Of a stretch of 64,000 bases of DNA, positions 23,843 through 35,753 are shown piece after piece. The DNA is taken from contig NC_018393.1 in NCBI RefSeq assembly GCF_000208865.1, forward strand, positions 3,676,714 to 3,740,713. Direction: 5' to 3'. The notes under the pieces are model-generated. The model did no database searches. It worked only from the letters and a program-made list of their open reading frames with translations, and was not told where the DNA came from. Positions within the stretch are counted from its first letter, which is position 1, and the number at the start of each line of letters is the position of its first letter. This stretch comes from Neospora caninum Liverpool (taxonomy: Eukaryota; Apicomplexa; Conoidasida; Eucoccidiorida; Sarcocystidae). Position numbers and translations under genes: made by a program.

Positions 23843-25583
23843 AACGAACGAGAAAGCGGAACAGAGAGAGACGAACAAGGTGATAACGAGAAGAAAGAGA
23901 AGAAAATGAGGAAAGAGAAGAGAACGGAGATCGAGGCCAAGATACGCAGAGATGTTCGTGGTCTCGAGGGGGAAAGTATGGTATCTGCCAGCGGGTTTGG
24001 ACTTTCTGATGTCTTGTATTTCGGCGGTTTCGCCTCTCGCGTCTTGTTCCGGCCTCCGCAGCGTTCTCTCGTTTCGTTTCAATTCTTCCCTTCCTCTCCT
24101 TGGTTTCACCACCGTCTCCTCTCCTGGGCATCTCTCTCCTCCCCGTCATGCTTTTCTCCCGCTGTGGCTTCTACGTTCTCTTTCTTTCTCTTTCCTTCCT
24201 TCTCTTTTTTTCTCTTTCCTTCCTTCTCTTTTTTCCCTTTCTTTCCTTCTCTTTTTTCCCTTTCTTCCCTTCTCTTTTTTTCTCTTTCTGCCTCTTTCTC
24301 TCTGTCTCCCGCGTTTCACCTTTTTCTCTCCTTCCAGCTTTCCTAGTTCTTCCGCGCCGTACTCACCCGTCCGCACCTCTGGCGTCCTTCCCTTGCGCCT
24401 CTCTATGTCTTTCGGGTTGCATGTGCGACGAAGGCCCAAATCTTCGTGGTCTTTTCTCTCTCATTACCGCCCTACTGCGATTTCCTTTTCTTTTCGGAAT
24501 CTCACGCGTGTCTGCTTTCGTTTCGACGAGACCGCCTCAGTCCGTACCCGGGGAGAACTGCAAACCCCAAGCGTCTTCATCGCGCCTGCTCTCTTTGCGG
24601 GTTTCCCCTCTTCCGCTGGCTCTGGCTGCGTCTTCGCCCCCGGCCCGTCTTGCTACGCAAAGGCGTCTGTCGGCACCCCACAACAGGAGACAGTTTTCGG
24701 AGGCAATTCTCTCACGCTTGGTTCCGCGCTCTCGTCTTTCCTCGCGGGTCGGCCCTCAGACCACGAGGCGAGAGAAACGAGCCTCCCCCGCGCGCCTCGC
24801 CTTCTCGGCATCCGCGGCGGGTTTCACGCAACTTTGCCGGATTAAACATACACTGCCCCAACGTGAGGAAACGCGAAACAGACCGCTGTGGAGACTACTA
24901 ACGACACAAATGTGCGATTCGGCAGTGGACGCCCTCTCTCTTCGCCCTAGACAAAATCTATACATCTATACAGTTATCTACAGTTATCTTCGTATATATA
25001 TATATATATATATTTAGATCAGTTTCGAGAGTCCACGTCGGAGCAACAGACTGGATAACCAATCCGGATGCGTGTACATGCATTGCTATAGTTGGTTCAC
25101 AGTAGACTTACTACACAAATGAATTTCGAAAACCACCCGACACGCGTGCAGGACAGCAGCACAGAGTACAGGGGAGGGAAGAGAGAAGGACAATTCACAC
25201 GAGAAATGCAGGTAGGGAGGGACGGAGACGAGAGGCAACGCGCCCGGGGGCCCGGCGCTTTCGTCCAGGCTTCCTTCTCTGTCTCCCTCTCGAGAATTTC
25301 GTTCGGCTTCTTCCAACGGGTTGGTCCCCAGCGACGCAGGATGAGGCAGCTCGTCCACATCTCGATCAATTTCTCTCGCGTTTCTTGCATGTTCTCTCCC
25401 CCTTCTTAGCGCCGTGCGCTTCCTTCTGGCGTCTCCATCTCCTTCTCGTGAAATGCGAGTTCCGCTTCTGAGGCACATCGGGCGGGCGGACCCCGTCATC
25501 GCTTTTTTTCTTCTTTCTCTCCTATGCCTGCTTCTCCTTCTGTACCATCTCCTTGGCTACTTCTTCTCGTGTCTTCTGTCGTC
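23843..25583. other. Convergent intergenic region
   Basis: It lies between two gene 3' ends (plus-strand gene ending at 23842, minus-strand reductase ending at 25584). It holds a TTCCTTCTCTTTTTT-type pyrimidine run at about 24170-24340 and a short (TA)n run near 24995. Long frames across it are low-complexity Phe/Ser/Leu and are not supported as genes. Confidence 0.6.
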
Positions 25584-27708
25584 TCACGTGAATCGCTCGA
25601 CTTCGGAGTCCACTGCGTCGAACGCAGCTTGCGAGAAGTCCAGGTTCAGAACGTCCAGATCTTCGCGCATGTGCGTCTCCGAAGTCGTGCCTGTGAGCAC
25701 CACAAGGCCTTTTTCGAGCAGGTAGCGGAACCACGCCTGCGCAGTCCCAGCCGAAACGCGGAGAGAAGAGAATGCACACAAAACAGGCACACTGGTCAGA
25801 CGCAGAGCCGCGGGACATTTTCAAATCCGAAAAAAAACACACAACATCAAAGCGGACAGGGGAAACAGACCGTGCGTCTGGGCGAAGCCTGCGAGAGAGA
25901 CCGCCAGCACTGCCGCTAACGCGTCTGGATGGCGCGTCTTGAGAAGCACAGCCAGCGCGACACGCCTTTGCGCGGCTCTCGTGGCACGGAAACAGACACA
26001 ACAGTCCGGACTCCCAATCGTCTCTTTCTCTCGCTTCCTCTTTCTTCTCCCTCGGTCTTCTTCCGCCGTCGGTTTCTCCTTCTGGTCTTTTCCCTCTTCC
26101 CTCCCTGCGTCTTGGCAAGGCACGCACCTGCGCAGGCGTGCAGTTGAAACTGCGAGCTGCTTCGCGAACGGGAGTGGATCGGAGCATGTGGGGATTCGCC
26201 GTCAGCGTCCAGAAGGCCTCGTACACCACGGAGTGCTCCTGACAGAACTTCCGAATCTGAAGCGAGACGCACGCCAAAGGATACGGGAAAGGCCAGCGCG
26301 CGTGACGCGCCATACCCAACAACAGAGATTCTCGACCTCTTCTTCCCTGGCTTTGACGCTCTAGCCCAGTGTCTTTCAAATCTCTAGCAGTCCAGGAGTG
26401 CCCTGCCCTCTCCCTCTAACGAGGCGGTGCACTTTTTGCACATTGCACATCTTGCGTCTCTTCCTCTTCAACGTCTCTCCCTCTCGTCCCAAATTCTTCT
26501 CCCTCTCCCTCTCGTCCCAAATTCTTCTCCCTCTCCCTCTCGTCCCAAATTCTTCTCCCTCTCCCTCTCGCCCCAGATTCTTCTCCCTCTCCCTCTCGTC
26601 CCAAATTCTTCTCCCTCTCCCTCTCGTTCCAAATTCTTCTCCCTCTCCCTCTCGTCCCAAATTCTTCTCCCTCTCGCTGCCTGCTTCTCCGTCTCTCCAG
26701 CTCTCTCCTGGTCTGCAAGTGTTCTCCCGTTTTTCCCGTGCCCTGTCTGCTTGTGTTCGCTTGGCCGTGTTTTCTCAGCGTTTTCGCTTCCGCTTGCCTC
26801 TTTGTCGTATCGCGTGTCTGGGTAGAACCGGTTTTGCAGCACTCGCGGTTTGTGTCTCGCAGCCGCGTAGAGGCGTCGGAGCATCTCCACATCGTAGCAG
26901 TTGCTCACGCCGAGAAGACGCACAACGCCTTCATCGACTGCCTCCTCCAAAGACCTCCACGCCTCGAGTGTCTTCTCCAGAGTCCTCAGAGGCGAGTGAA
27001 GCAGCACACTGTCGAGGTAGTCGACTTTCAGATTGGCGAGAGATGTCTGAACGCCACGCCCCGTTCACACGTACGCGGGGAAATGAGTCCCAGAAAAGCA
27101 ACGCGAAAGACCCAGGAGCAAGAGAGACATGTGGGCAGACCAGAGCCTCTCTTTCCGCTGCCGTGCACAGCCGGTGGTGGCGATTCTACGCCTTCTTTCC
27201 TCTCCGTTCTCTTCTCGGCATCTATCTCGTTCCCTCTCTCCGTTTTCCTCTCCTCTCTCTCTTCCTTTCTCCCTCCCCTTCTCTCTCTCTCTTCCTTTCT
27301 CCCTCCCCTTCTCTCTCTCTCTTCCTTTCTCCCTCCCCTTCTCTCTCTCTCTTCCTTTCTCCCTCCCCTTCTCTCGCTCTTACTTTCTTTCCATCTCTGT
27401 CTCGCTAGTTTGGCCTTTTCTCACCTGCAGCGACTGCTGCACTTGCTCGTGCACAGAGGCGTGCGGGTTGTACGGAAGCGGCTTGGTGCGGTCTTGTCCC
27501 TCGAGTGGCGTGAATTTTGTTTGAATGAAAAGTGAGCTCCGCGACAAATTCCTCTCCCGCAAAAACGCCTGAATCCCGCGGCCCACGCCCGGCTCGTCGT
27601 AGTGCTTGGGTTGACACGCTGAACAAGAAGAAAAAAACGGTTTCAAGCAACTGCGACAAAACCCATCCTATATGCAGATCCTTCCCCTTCCCACACCCAA
27701 TCACACGC

Positions 27709-27741
<33 letters not shown>

Positions 27742-29148
27742 TATATATATACATATACATATATATATATATGTTAATACCATACACATATGTGTGCATC
27801 ACGGTGCAGCAACGTATATATATATATATATATATATATATTCTGATTCGTGGAGTTTTGTGTCGTGTGCTATTGGAAACGCGTTTGCGTTTGACTGTCT
27901 TCTCACTGTGTGTGAATCGCCTGTGTCCCCCTCCTGCGCCATCCGTGCCCGTCTCGGATGTCTCTTCTTGGTCTCCAGTCCGGGGCTTCTCCCACCTGTG
28001 TCGACGCCCGTGAAGCCTGCGAGGAGGGCATGTTTGATGAGGCGCTCGGTGTGCTCCTTCTTCCAGGCCGTGCCGTAGAGGAGGCGCGGTATTTCGACCG
28101 CTCCTCCACGGCCAGGGGAACCTCTCTCGTCTCCGGCACAGATTCTGTCGTCTCCCTCTCGGCGCAAAGCCGAGGCAGAGGAGCCGTCTCCCTCGAGCTT
28201 CCGCTGTCGGTCTTCAGCTTCGAGCGAGGTTCTGCGCCTGCCGAGCGCGGACGGGGGCGAGGCGGGCGCTGTATGTACACCCGAGGGGCGTTGGGCGTCT
28301 GGGTCTTGGCCGGCTGGTCCCCGCGAGGGGAAAGAAGTGTAGGCGGGGAGGAAGAGAGAGCGGGAGAGAGGCGCGAGGTGCGTCATTTCCACGGGGGAGA
28401 TTGCGCGGCCGAGCGAGAGGACAACGCCCGCGGCGATGAAGGCCGAGATGCCCACGGAAAGGAGGAAGTTAAACGACGGCACGGAGGAGACAGCCTCCAC
28501 CACGGACGGGTGCCTCGGCACTTGCGGCTCTCGGTCTCCAGCAAAGGCGACAGGGAGAAGAGAGAAAAGCACTAGAGAAGCGATCAGCGACAGGATACAC
28601 AGCCGAAAAGAAGAAGCGAGTGAAGCAAAAGAAGGAAACGAAGGAGAAGGAGGAGAAGGAAAAGAAGGAGGAGGAGAAGGAAAAGAAGGAGAAGGGGGAG
28701 AAGGAAAAGAAGGAGAAGGGGGAGAAGGAAAAGAAGGAGAAGGGGGAGAAGGAAAAGAAGGAGAAGGAGGAGAAGGAAAAGAAGGAGAAGGAGAAACGGG
28801 GGGCGAGGCGGCGGGGGAGGGAGGCGCGCCGACTGTGGACGAGGAAAGAGCGCGAGACGGGAAAAAGCTGGAGAGAGGGAGGAGAGTGTCTCGCGAGTTG
28901 TTTTTGCCGCAGGGAAGAGGCGGAGTAGCCGAGAGGAAAGAGGAGAACACCAGAAAAAAATTGCACGTTGAGACGCAGCTCCAACAGAGAGAGACCGGAG
29001 ACAGTCGCCGGGAGGCGACGCGTTTCAGGGCGCGTGTCATGGAGCTTTCAAGGGACCCGGCGAAGCGGCCAGCCTCAATTCGCCCGCTGTTTGCGCGCCG
29101 GCTTGGGAAGAAAAGGGAAAGTGGAAAAAAACGAAGAAGCGAAGTCAA
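25584..29148 (-). CDS. Aldo-keto reductase with membrane-spanning N-terminal extension
   Basis: Five exons in transcript order: 29148-27996, 27618-27425, 27046-26798, 26256-26128 and 25736-25584, all phase-consistent, giving about 625 residues from the first ATG. The C-terminal half is an NADPH-dependent aldo-keto reductase. LLYGTAWKK opens the barrel. The catalytic Asp (GVDTA), Tyr (KHYDEPGVG), Lys (FIQTKFTP) and His (DSVLLHSP) are all present, followed by [15 protein letters not shown] and the cofactor-binding [18 protein letters not shown]. Such enzymes reduce aldehydes and ketones to alcohols. The first about 340 residues are unusual: a Pro/Ser repeat (about 120-173), then hydrophobic segments at about 183-203 and 227-247. 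The protein may thus be membrane-anchored or sent into the secretory or plastid route. If translation began at the Met near residue 254, both segments would be lost. Intron 3 has a GC donor (GAG|GCAAGC at 26798/26797). Confidence 0.9.
26481..26680. repeat. 28-bp minisatellite, about 7 copies, in an intron
   Basis: Unit CTCTCGTCCCAAATTCTTCT followed by CCCTCTCC, repeated with a 28-base period and only single-base changes (one copy has GCCCCAGATT). It lies in intron 3 of the aldo-keto reductase, the one with the GC donor. Period 28 is not a multiple of three, which argues against coding use. Confidence 0.92.
27251..27370. repeat. 30-bp minisatellite, 4 copies, in an intron
   Basis: Four nearly perfect tandem copies of CTCTCTCTCTCTTCCTTTCT followed by CCCTCCCCTT. 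It lies in intron 2 of the aldo-keto reductase (27047-27424). Confidence 0.92.
28655..28800 (-). repeat. 24-bp coding repeat encoding a Pro/Ser-rich octapeptide
   Basis: A 24-base unit (GGAAAAGAAGGAGAAGGGGG plus AGAA on the plus strand) repeats about five to six times in exon 1 of the aldo-keto reductase. In frame it encodes PSPSFPSP repeats. The period keeps the frame, unlike the two intronic minisatellites of the same gene. Confidence 0.85.
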
Positions 29149-30712
29149 AACACATCCTACGAAGAGATTCGACAGTTCCTTTGTTAGCGGAAATGGAGAA
29201 CCGAAAAATAACCAGAGGGTACGGAGTCACACAGCGCTTGGCGTGTGTGTGTCTCGCGCGCTGGCGTTCTCTTTTTGGCGAGACGGTATACGGGGATACC
29301 GAGAGAAAGCCGTTGACACAAAATGCACTTAAACAGCTAAGTTTGGTAGAGCCTAAAGAGAGAGAAAACGAGAGATGGAATGCACTCCTTCATGAGCAGA
29401 AAAAAAAGGAAGTCTCCCCTCTGGACACAGAGCAGCGTATTCGGGAGAGGGGAAGAGAGGAGCACAGAAGATCTCGCCGCGTCGAGAAATGAGAGCGTCT
29501 CGCACACCAACATGCAACGGAAAACAGGATGTGTGTGACTTAAAAGAACAAACGGACTCGAGGAAACAAGCGAGATGGTTGCCCGAATATACATCTACCT
29601 ATACATATTTATATATGTAAATATATAAATTGAGTTACATGTATGTGTCCATCTTTTGTGTTTGTGAGCGTAGTCTCACGCAGCTCTCTCGCCTCGCTGC
29701 CTGCTTCCCGCCCACCCGCAGGCTGCTTTTTGCCGTCGATTGCTCCCAAGCACGGACTCTGCCTTCGTTTTTGTGTTTCAAGCAGAACTCTCAATGAAAA
29801 GGGAACTCCCCACTAGACGCCGTTTTCAACGCACATACTGGCCGAAGATTTCGGCTGCATTTTATCGAGATTTATTCGATACACTTTTATCCAAGTTGAC
29901 ACACACAGATGTATGTCTACAGAGATGTACCTATGTGCAGAGAGCTAAAGGTGGTTCTAAATGAGTCTCTGAGGAATTATTTGTGTCTCTAGCGGTCTCT
30001 TTGCCAATATTTTTATTTTCTGCATTTGAAGCGAGAGACTGACTAAAAAAATCTTGAGAGGCCGCGCTGCGCGTGTCTCTCGCGACAGCTTCTTTAGGGA
30101 GCGAAGGCGAACGCTGCATGTGCGTCGCAGCGTTCGCCCGACGGAAAAAACGCCTTTGTGGAGAGGAGAAACACGCGGGTGCCAAGTCGAAAAAACCCAG
30201 CGAAAGAAGCAGTCTTGAATGCTTTCCAGTGTTTGCGTGTGCCTTGATTTCATACAGAAAAGGATTTTGAACCTGTCAATCCAAAGTGACAAAACAGCAC
30301 GCGCACAAGAAGCGCTCTCGCTGCGCTTCTCTTTATGTGATGGAGAGGCAGATTCGCATATATTTACATGTTTGCATGCAATCATATCTGTTTAATTGTG
30401 TATATCGGATATCAATGTACTCATTATTCTGTTTCTACAACATATATATATATATATTTGTGCGTGAGTCGATTTGCCCGCTCGCTGTGTGTATCCATCG
30501 CTGTCATGCGACTGTGTGCTGTCGGAGCAAACGGCAGAAGAGAGTCATGTCTTTTTTGCTGTCGAGACCACGGGGGGTGTGCTGTCTCACTGCGTGAGCG
30601 TTTTTCTTTCGGCGCCGCAAGTTTTGGTTCCAGAAGAAATTTCCTGGTGAGCGTTGTCTCAGAGTTCCTGTCCCAACGCCCCTCGCCGGACGTTTTGTGT
30701 CAGTAGAGCTCG
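29149..30712. promoter_or_regulatory. Divergent intergenic region between the reductase and glyoxalase II
   Basis: The two genes start on either side and point outward, so promoters for both must lie within these 1.56 kb. A GCATGC palindrome (TTTGCATGCAATC near 30372), the core of a motif common in Toxoplasma promoters, is present. No gene is supported inside. Whether the two genes are co-regulated cannot be read from sequence. Confidence 0.5.
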
Positions 30713-32319
30713 ATGGGTCACAGGCCGCTCGCCTCTCTCTCTAGCTTTTTGTTTTTTTCGCCGCCATTTCAGTTCACCGTCTTCTCCCGGTTTTCTTCCT
30801 CGGCGTTTCCCGACCTCGCCCTCGCTTCTTTGGGGACACGTCGCTTTTCCGTCTCGGTCACTGCGTCCGGTGTACATCCACCTGCGGTTCTGCCACTCTC
30901 AGTCTGCTACGCAGTGCCTGCTTCGCCCATGTTCTTGCGACCCAGATCGGTCTTTGCTTTCTGCTCATCCCTCCTCCTCTCAGGTGGGTTGTATCTCCCT
31001 TTTCTTGCCTCGAAACGCGCGTTCTCCGCGTCTCCCTTTGCGGGGCAGACGCGCCTTGTGTCATCTTTTCGTGCGCCTCGTTCGAAGGACGTCCACGACG
31101 GACTGAGGCTTTTGGGTGTCACTGCAGCTCCCAGGACAGCCGGCAGAAGCCAGATTCCGTCTCTTTGCCCCACAGGAACGCGCCTGTCTGCGGCGTTTCT
31201 GTCTTTTTCCGCGTCGAAATCCCCACTTTCTGCAAACGCGAAACGAAGCGCAATGGCGACGCACATGCATGGATTCGATCCCATGGTGAGTGGTGAGACC
31301 TCCGTGCCCGCCCAAACGGACACGTCGAGTGCAGTGTACGTACACTCCACGACGAGGCCGTCTGCGGTCGCGGCCTGTACGTACCCCGCAGCTGTATGTA
31401 CACTCGGGAAGTGAGCTTTGCGTTCGTCCTCGCCTCCGGCCTTCTCTCTCTCTCTGCTTTTTTATATGCGTCTGTCTCTCTCTCGCAATGCTGCCTTTTG
31501 CTCCCCGTCCTCGCCGGTGCATCGTCTTCACGCCTTTCCCTTTTTCTTCGTTTTTTCGCTGGGTCCGCCCTCGACCGCCTCGTGTCCCCTCCTAGAAATT
31601 TGCTGTCACGTTTTTTTCGTGTACTTTTCTTCGTCCTCTCAGGATCCACAGCAAGTCGCAGACGTGGTTCTCGTGCCGACCCTCTCTGACAACTACGCCT
31701 ACCTCCTCATCGACAGGCAAGAAAGCAAGAGCGAAACGTGGAACAGGAAGACAGAACAAAACAGCGAAGGACAAAGATGAAGCGAGAGCGACAGAGAACG
31801 GCGGCGAGGGAGAGAGAACCATAGGAAAACAGATTTCACGGCGGCCAGTCCTTCTGTGTGTGTGTGGACTTGGGCGGTTACCTACCAGCATCTGTCCCTT
31901 TCTCCGTCAGCCTGTCTCTGTCATGTTTTCGCCTCCGGGCATCACGTGATTCACGCCGACTCCAATTCCCTGCGCTCCACCTCTCGCGGCCGCTGTCGAC
32001 CGCCCCGCCACAGCGCCCGTGCCCGTTTTCGCTCCGCCCCTGTGTCTCTCCTGGAACTGCGTCGACAAGCCTTGTGTCCCGTTTCCCCGTGTTCATCTTT
32101 TGCTTTTCGCCTTGGCTTTCCCGTCGTTGCTGTCGGCCTCTCTTTTCTGCAGAGCGACGAAACAGGCTGCCTGTGTGGACCCCGCTGAGCCACGAAAGGT
32201 GAGCTTTGCGTTCGTCTTCTGTTCTCGCTGTCTGTCCAGGCATCCCCTCCGTCTTCGCCCATTCTTCTCCAACTAATATCTCTATGCAGAGATAGAGAAA
32301 TCGAGGGAGAAGGCAAATA

Positions 32320-32354
<35 letters not shown>

Positions 32355-33910
32355 ATATATATATATATATATATGTAGGGCCCTCTCTTCGCAGAAGGAG
32401 ACGGCGATGTGGCCCCCTCGACCTTCCGCGGGGAGTATGGTCTGTGTTCCCTTTCTTCGCGACGCGTTTGTCGCTCCTCGCGCAAGTGTGCCTTTCCTCT
32501 CGGGAGCCTTCTTCGCTTTGTTCGACCGCTCTTCTTTGAAGAAAACGGTTTCACCTTTGTAGTTCCGCTTCGCCTTATCCGAGACATCTTAGAGCTGTCT
32601 TTGTCTTGGCAGGTGGTAGCAGCCGCGAAGAAGGCTGGCGTCGACTTGAAGATGTGTCTCTGCACACACAAGCATCTGGACCACTCGGGTGAGACCCCAC
32701 AGAGTTGTCCTCTCGTCCCTCTTGTCTCCATTGTTCCCTCTCTCTGTCGTTTTAAAAAGTGTGGAACGGCCATCGGCGTCAACAGAACAAACCGCTCACG
32801 GTAGACACGCAGGTTTCAGCGAACGTGTGTCTTCTGGGGACGGTCTGCGAGGTAGACTGCTGGTTGCGATCTTGAGTGTCGGAACGTTTTACGTCTCGTC
32901 CCTCTCAAAGGGTCAGACAACCCTGCAGGTGTAGACACCGCTCTGGTGGGAGTCTAGCTTCAGCTGTGACGCGATTGGTGGTTCAGGACATCTTCGTCGT
33001 TGTTTCTCTTCCTCCCCTTCACTTCTTCTAGCCCGCACTGTCTTTCTACTTTTTGCGCGCGGCGCTTTGCCCCGTTCACTCTCAAAGACAGGAGCTCGGC
33101 GGTCGGGGTGTCTCCGCACCGGGTTTGGGCGTCTCCTCACGCTCTCGTGTTCCTCTTTGTCGTTTTCCCCCCAGGAGGCAATGAGGAGCTTTCGGCGACA
33201 CACCCAGAAATCGAGATTGTCGGCAGCGGCTACGAGCAGACGCCGGGAGTTCAAAAGACAGTTCGAGACGGAGACAGCCTCTCTCTAGGTACAAAGAGGC
33301 AGGGTCTTTACAGGCACTGCGCAGATGGGCGCAGAAAGGCGGAACCTTTTTTCCCCCTGGCAAATGCGAGGCGAGACGCACAGGCGAGAGAGCGAGGGGA
33401 GACGCACAGACGAGAGAGAGGAGCCGGAGAAAAGAGCGGTGGAAATTCGGGAAAGGCAACCGAGGGAGGGAAGCCGAAAGAGGTCCAGGTCAGGGGGCGA
33501 GCGAAACGTGCGGAGATTTTCTGGCGAGGTGTACGCCTCGAAGACGTCTTTCTCTGTGTGAGTAAAAGCGTTGTCGTCTACTCTGTCGCGTTCTGTGTCT
33601 GTTAGGCTCTCTACAAATCCGCGTCCTGCATGCGCCGTGTCATACCGGCGGACACGTTCTCTACTTTGTCACTTCTCCGCAGCAACCGCACTTGGCACCG
33701 ATCATCTTCACAGGTGATTCTCCAGGCCGTCCACGTCCAGGGGCATCTCTCGATAAAATCCAGGGATACAATATAAAGTTGTACACATAGGCCATCGATT
33801 TCAAAGGAAAACTGTACAGGCGATAGAAGAAACACAGACACAGGTGTTCTCGCGTGCGCCTTTGGACTTACGGGTATCTCAGGCGATGCTGCAGGCGTTC
33901 ACATACGTAG

Positions 33911-33941
<31 letters not shown>

Positions 33942-34052
33942 TATATGTAGATATGTCCAAATCTTTGTATATTTATCTATATATATACATATATGTGTTT
34001 ATATGCATGTATACATATTTGTCTGTAGGGTAGCTTCACGTACGAAATTACG

Positions 34053-34083
<31 letters not shown>

Positions 34084-35402
34084 AGTTCGTTGTAGGGAGT
34101 ATACCCTCTGCTCTGCATTTCTTGTGCGTAGAAAAATACAAAGCGAGTTGAATGAAATCGGTATGCTGGTGCTGAGTGTCTTCTTTTCGACGAGGCGTTT
34201 CTGTGTCTGTGGGTCTGTACGGAAGCGGTGTCTCTGCCTTTCTTTTCTCCGGTTTTCCGTCTCTTTTTTCAAGAACGAGATGTTCCTCGACACAGGTATG
34301 CTCGCCGTTCTGTCGAGACCGACGCCGCACGAACGCCCATCATCGGAGACAGGCGAATCTTTTTTTTTCCTTTTCAGGAGACACTTTATTTGTCGGCGGC
34401 TGCGGACGTTTTTTTGAAGGTTCTGCGGGGCAAATGTGCCACGCTCTGCTGGATGTCATCAGACCGCTCCCAAAGGAGACCCGGGTGTATTGTGGCCATG
34501 AATACACGAAGTCGAATCTGGAGTGAGGCTCCTTTTTTTCCAATGCGCTTTCCGCCCTTCGTTCCCCCTCGCTCGCGGCTGGGTTCTCTGCCTTCTGCCT
34601 CCTGGGTTTCTGCCCGTGCTTGTTTGTGGCGCATTTCCCCGCCCCGGCTGCGTGGTTTTTCGCCTTTCTGATGGGTTTGCGTCTTCGCCTTCTCTGTCTT
34701 AACGTTCTCGCTTCCCCCCGGTTCCCAGATGCACACGTGTGTCTGTGCGACGCAGACTGTCTCTGCCTCGTGTTCTTCTGAGAAAAGACCACAAGGCTGG
34801 CATGTGTGTTTCGGTTTCTTTCTGCCTCCCGCGCGTTTTGGCTGCGTCTTCCGGTCTTCGGCAAGAAACCCTCGCACGCTGTATGGCTCTTGCGGTCCCT
34901 TTGTTCTGCCTTGCTGTGTGTGGTTTCGCAGATTTGCTTTGCGGGTGGAACCGGACAACACGGATTTGCAGGAGAAGTACAGATGGACGGTCGAGCAACG
35001 GAATGCGAACAGGCCAACAATTCCGTCCACAGTCGAGCAGGTACGCGAGTCTCTTCTGTCTTGACAGAACGCGGTCACCTTTTTTGGAACGAATCGTTTC
35101 CTCGTTCAGACAAGAGCGACGCGCAGCGGTGCTGAGACGCTTTTTTAGGCAGTGGTCCGTCGTTCGGAATGACGACGAACACGCGAAGCTCTCAGCCTTC
35201 CCTCGGCTGTTCGAAAGGAAATGGACACGGTCAGGCCGCTTGGGGGAAACATAAACAAGTTGATGGCGAGAGCAGCAGTGATATCCATGCACAGGTAGAT
35301 ATGTTGGTAGATAGATCGAGGTAGATAAAAAATAGATATGGATATAGACAGTTAGATTTAGATATATAGATTTAGATAGATAGATAGATCGATAGATAGA
35401 TT

Positions 35403-35459
<57 letters not shown>

Positions 35460-35514
35460 TTAGATAGATGGAGAGATTTAGATAGATAGAGAGATTTAGA
35501 TAGATAGAGAGATT

Positions 35515-35558
<44 letters not shown>

Positions 35559-35565
35559 ATTTGAT

Positions 35566-35624
<59 letters not shown>

Positions 35625-35667
35625 TTTGGTATAGATAGATAGATAGATAGATAGATAGGTAGATAGG

Positions 35668-35709
<42 letters not shown>

Positions 35710-35715
35710 TTTGAT

Positions 35716-35753
<38 letters not shown>

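Noticed and set aside
26376..26892. Minus-strand open frames of Arg/Glu/Gly-rich repeats
   Set aside because: They are translations of the 28-bp intronic minisatellite; the reductase reads correctly only when this region is spliced out.
28436..29332. Plus-strand Glu/Lys/Gly-rich open frame
   Set aside because: Antisense shadow of the reductase's Pro/Ser repeat exon.
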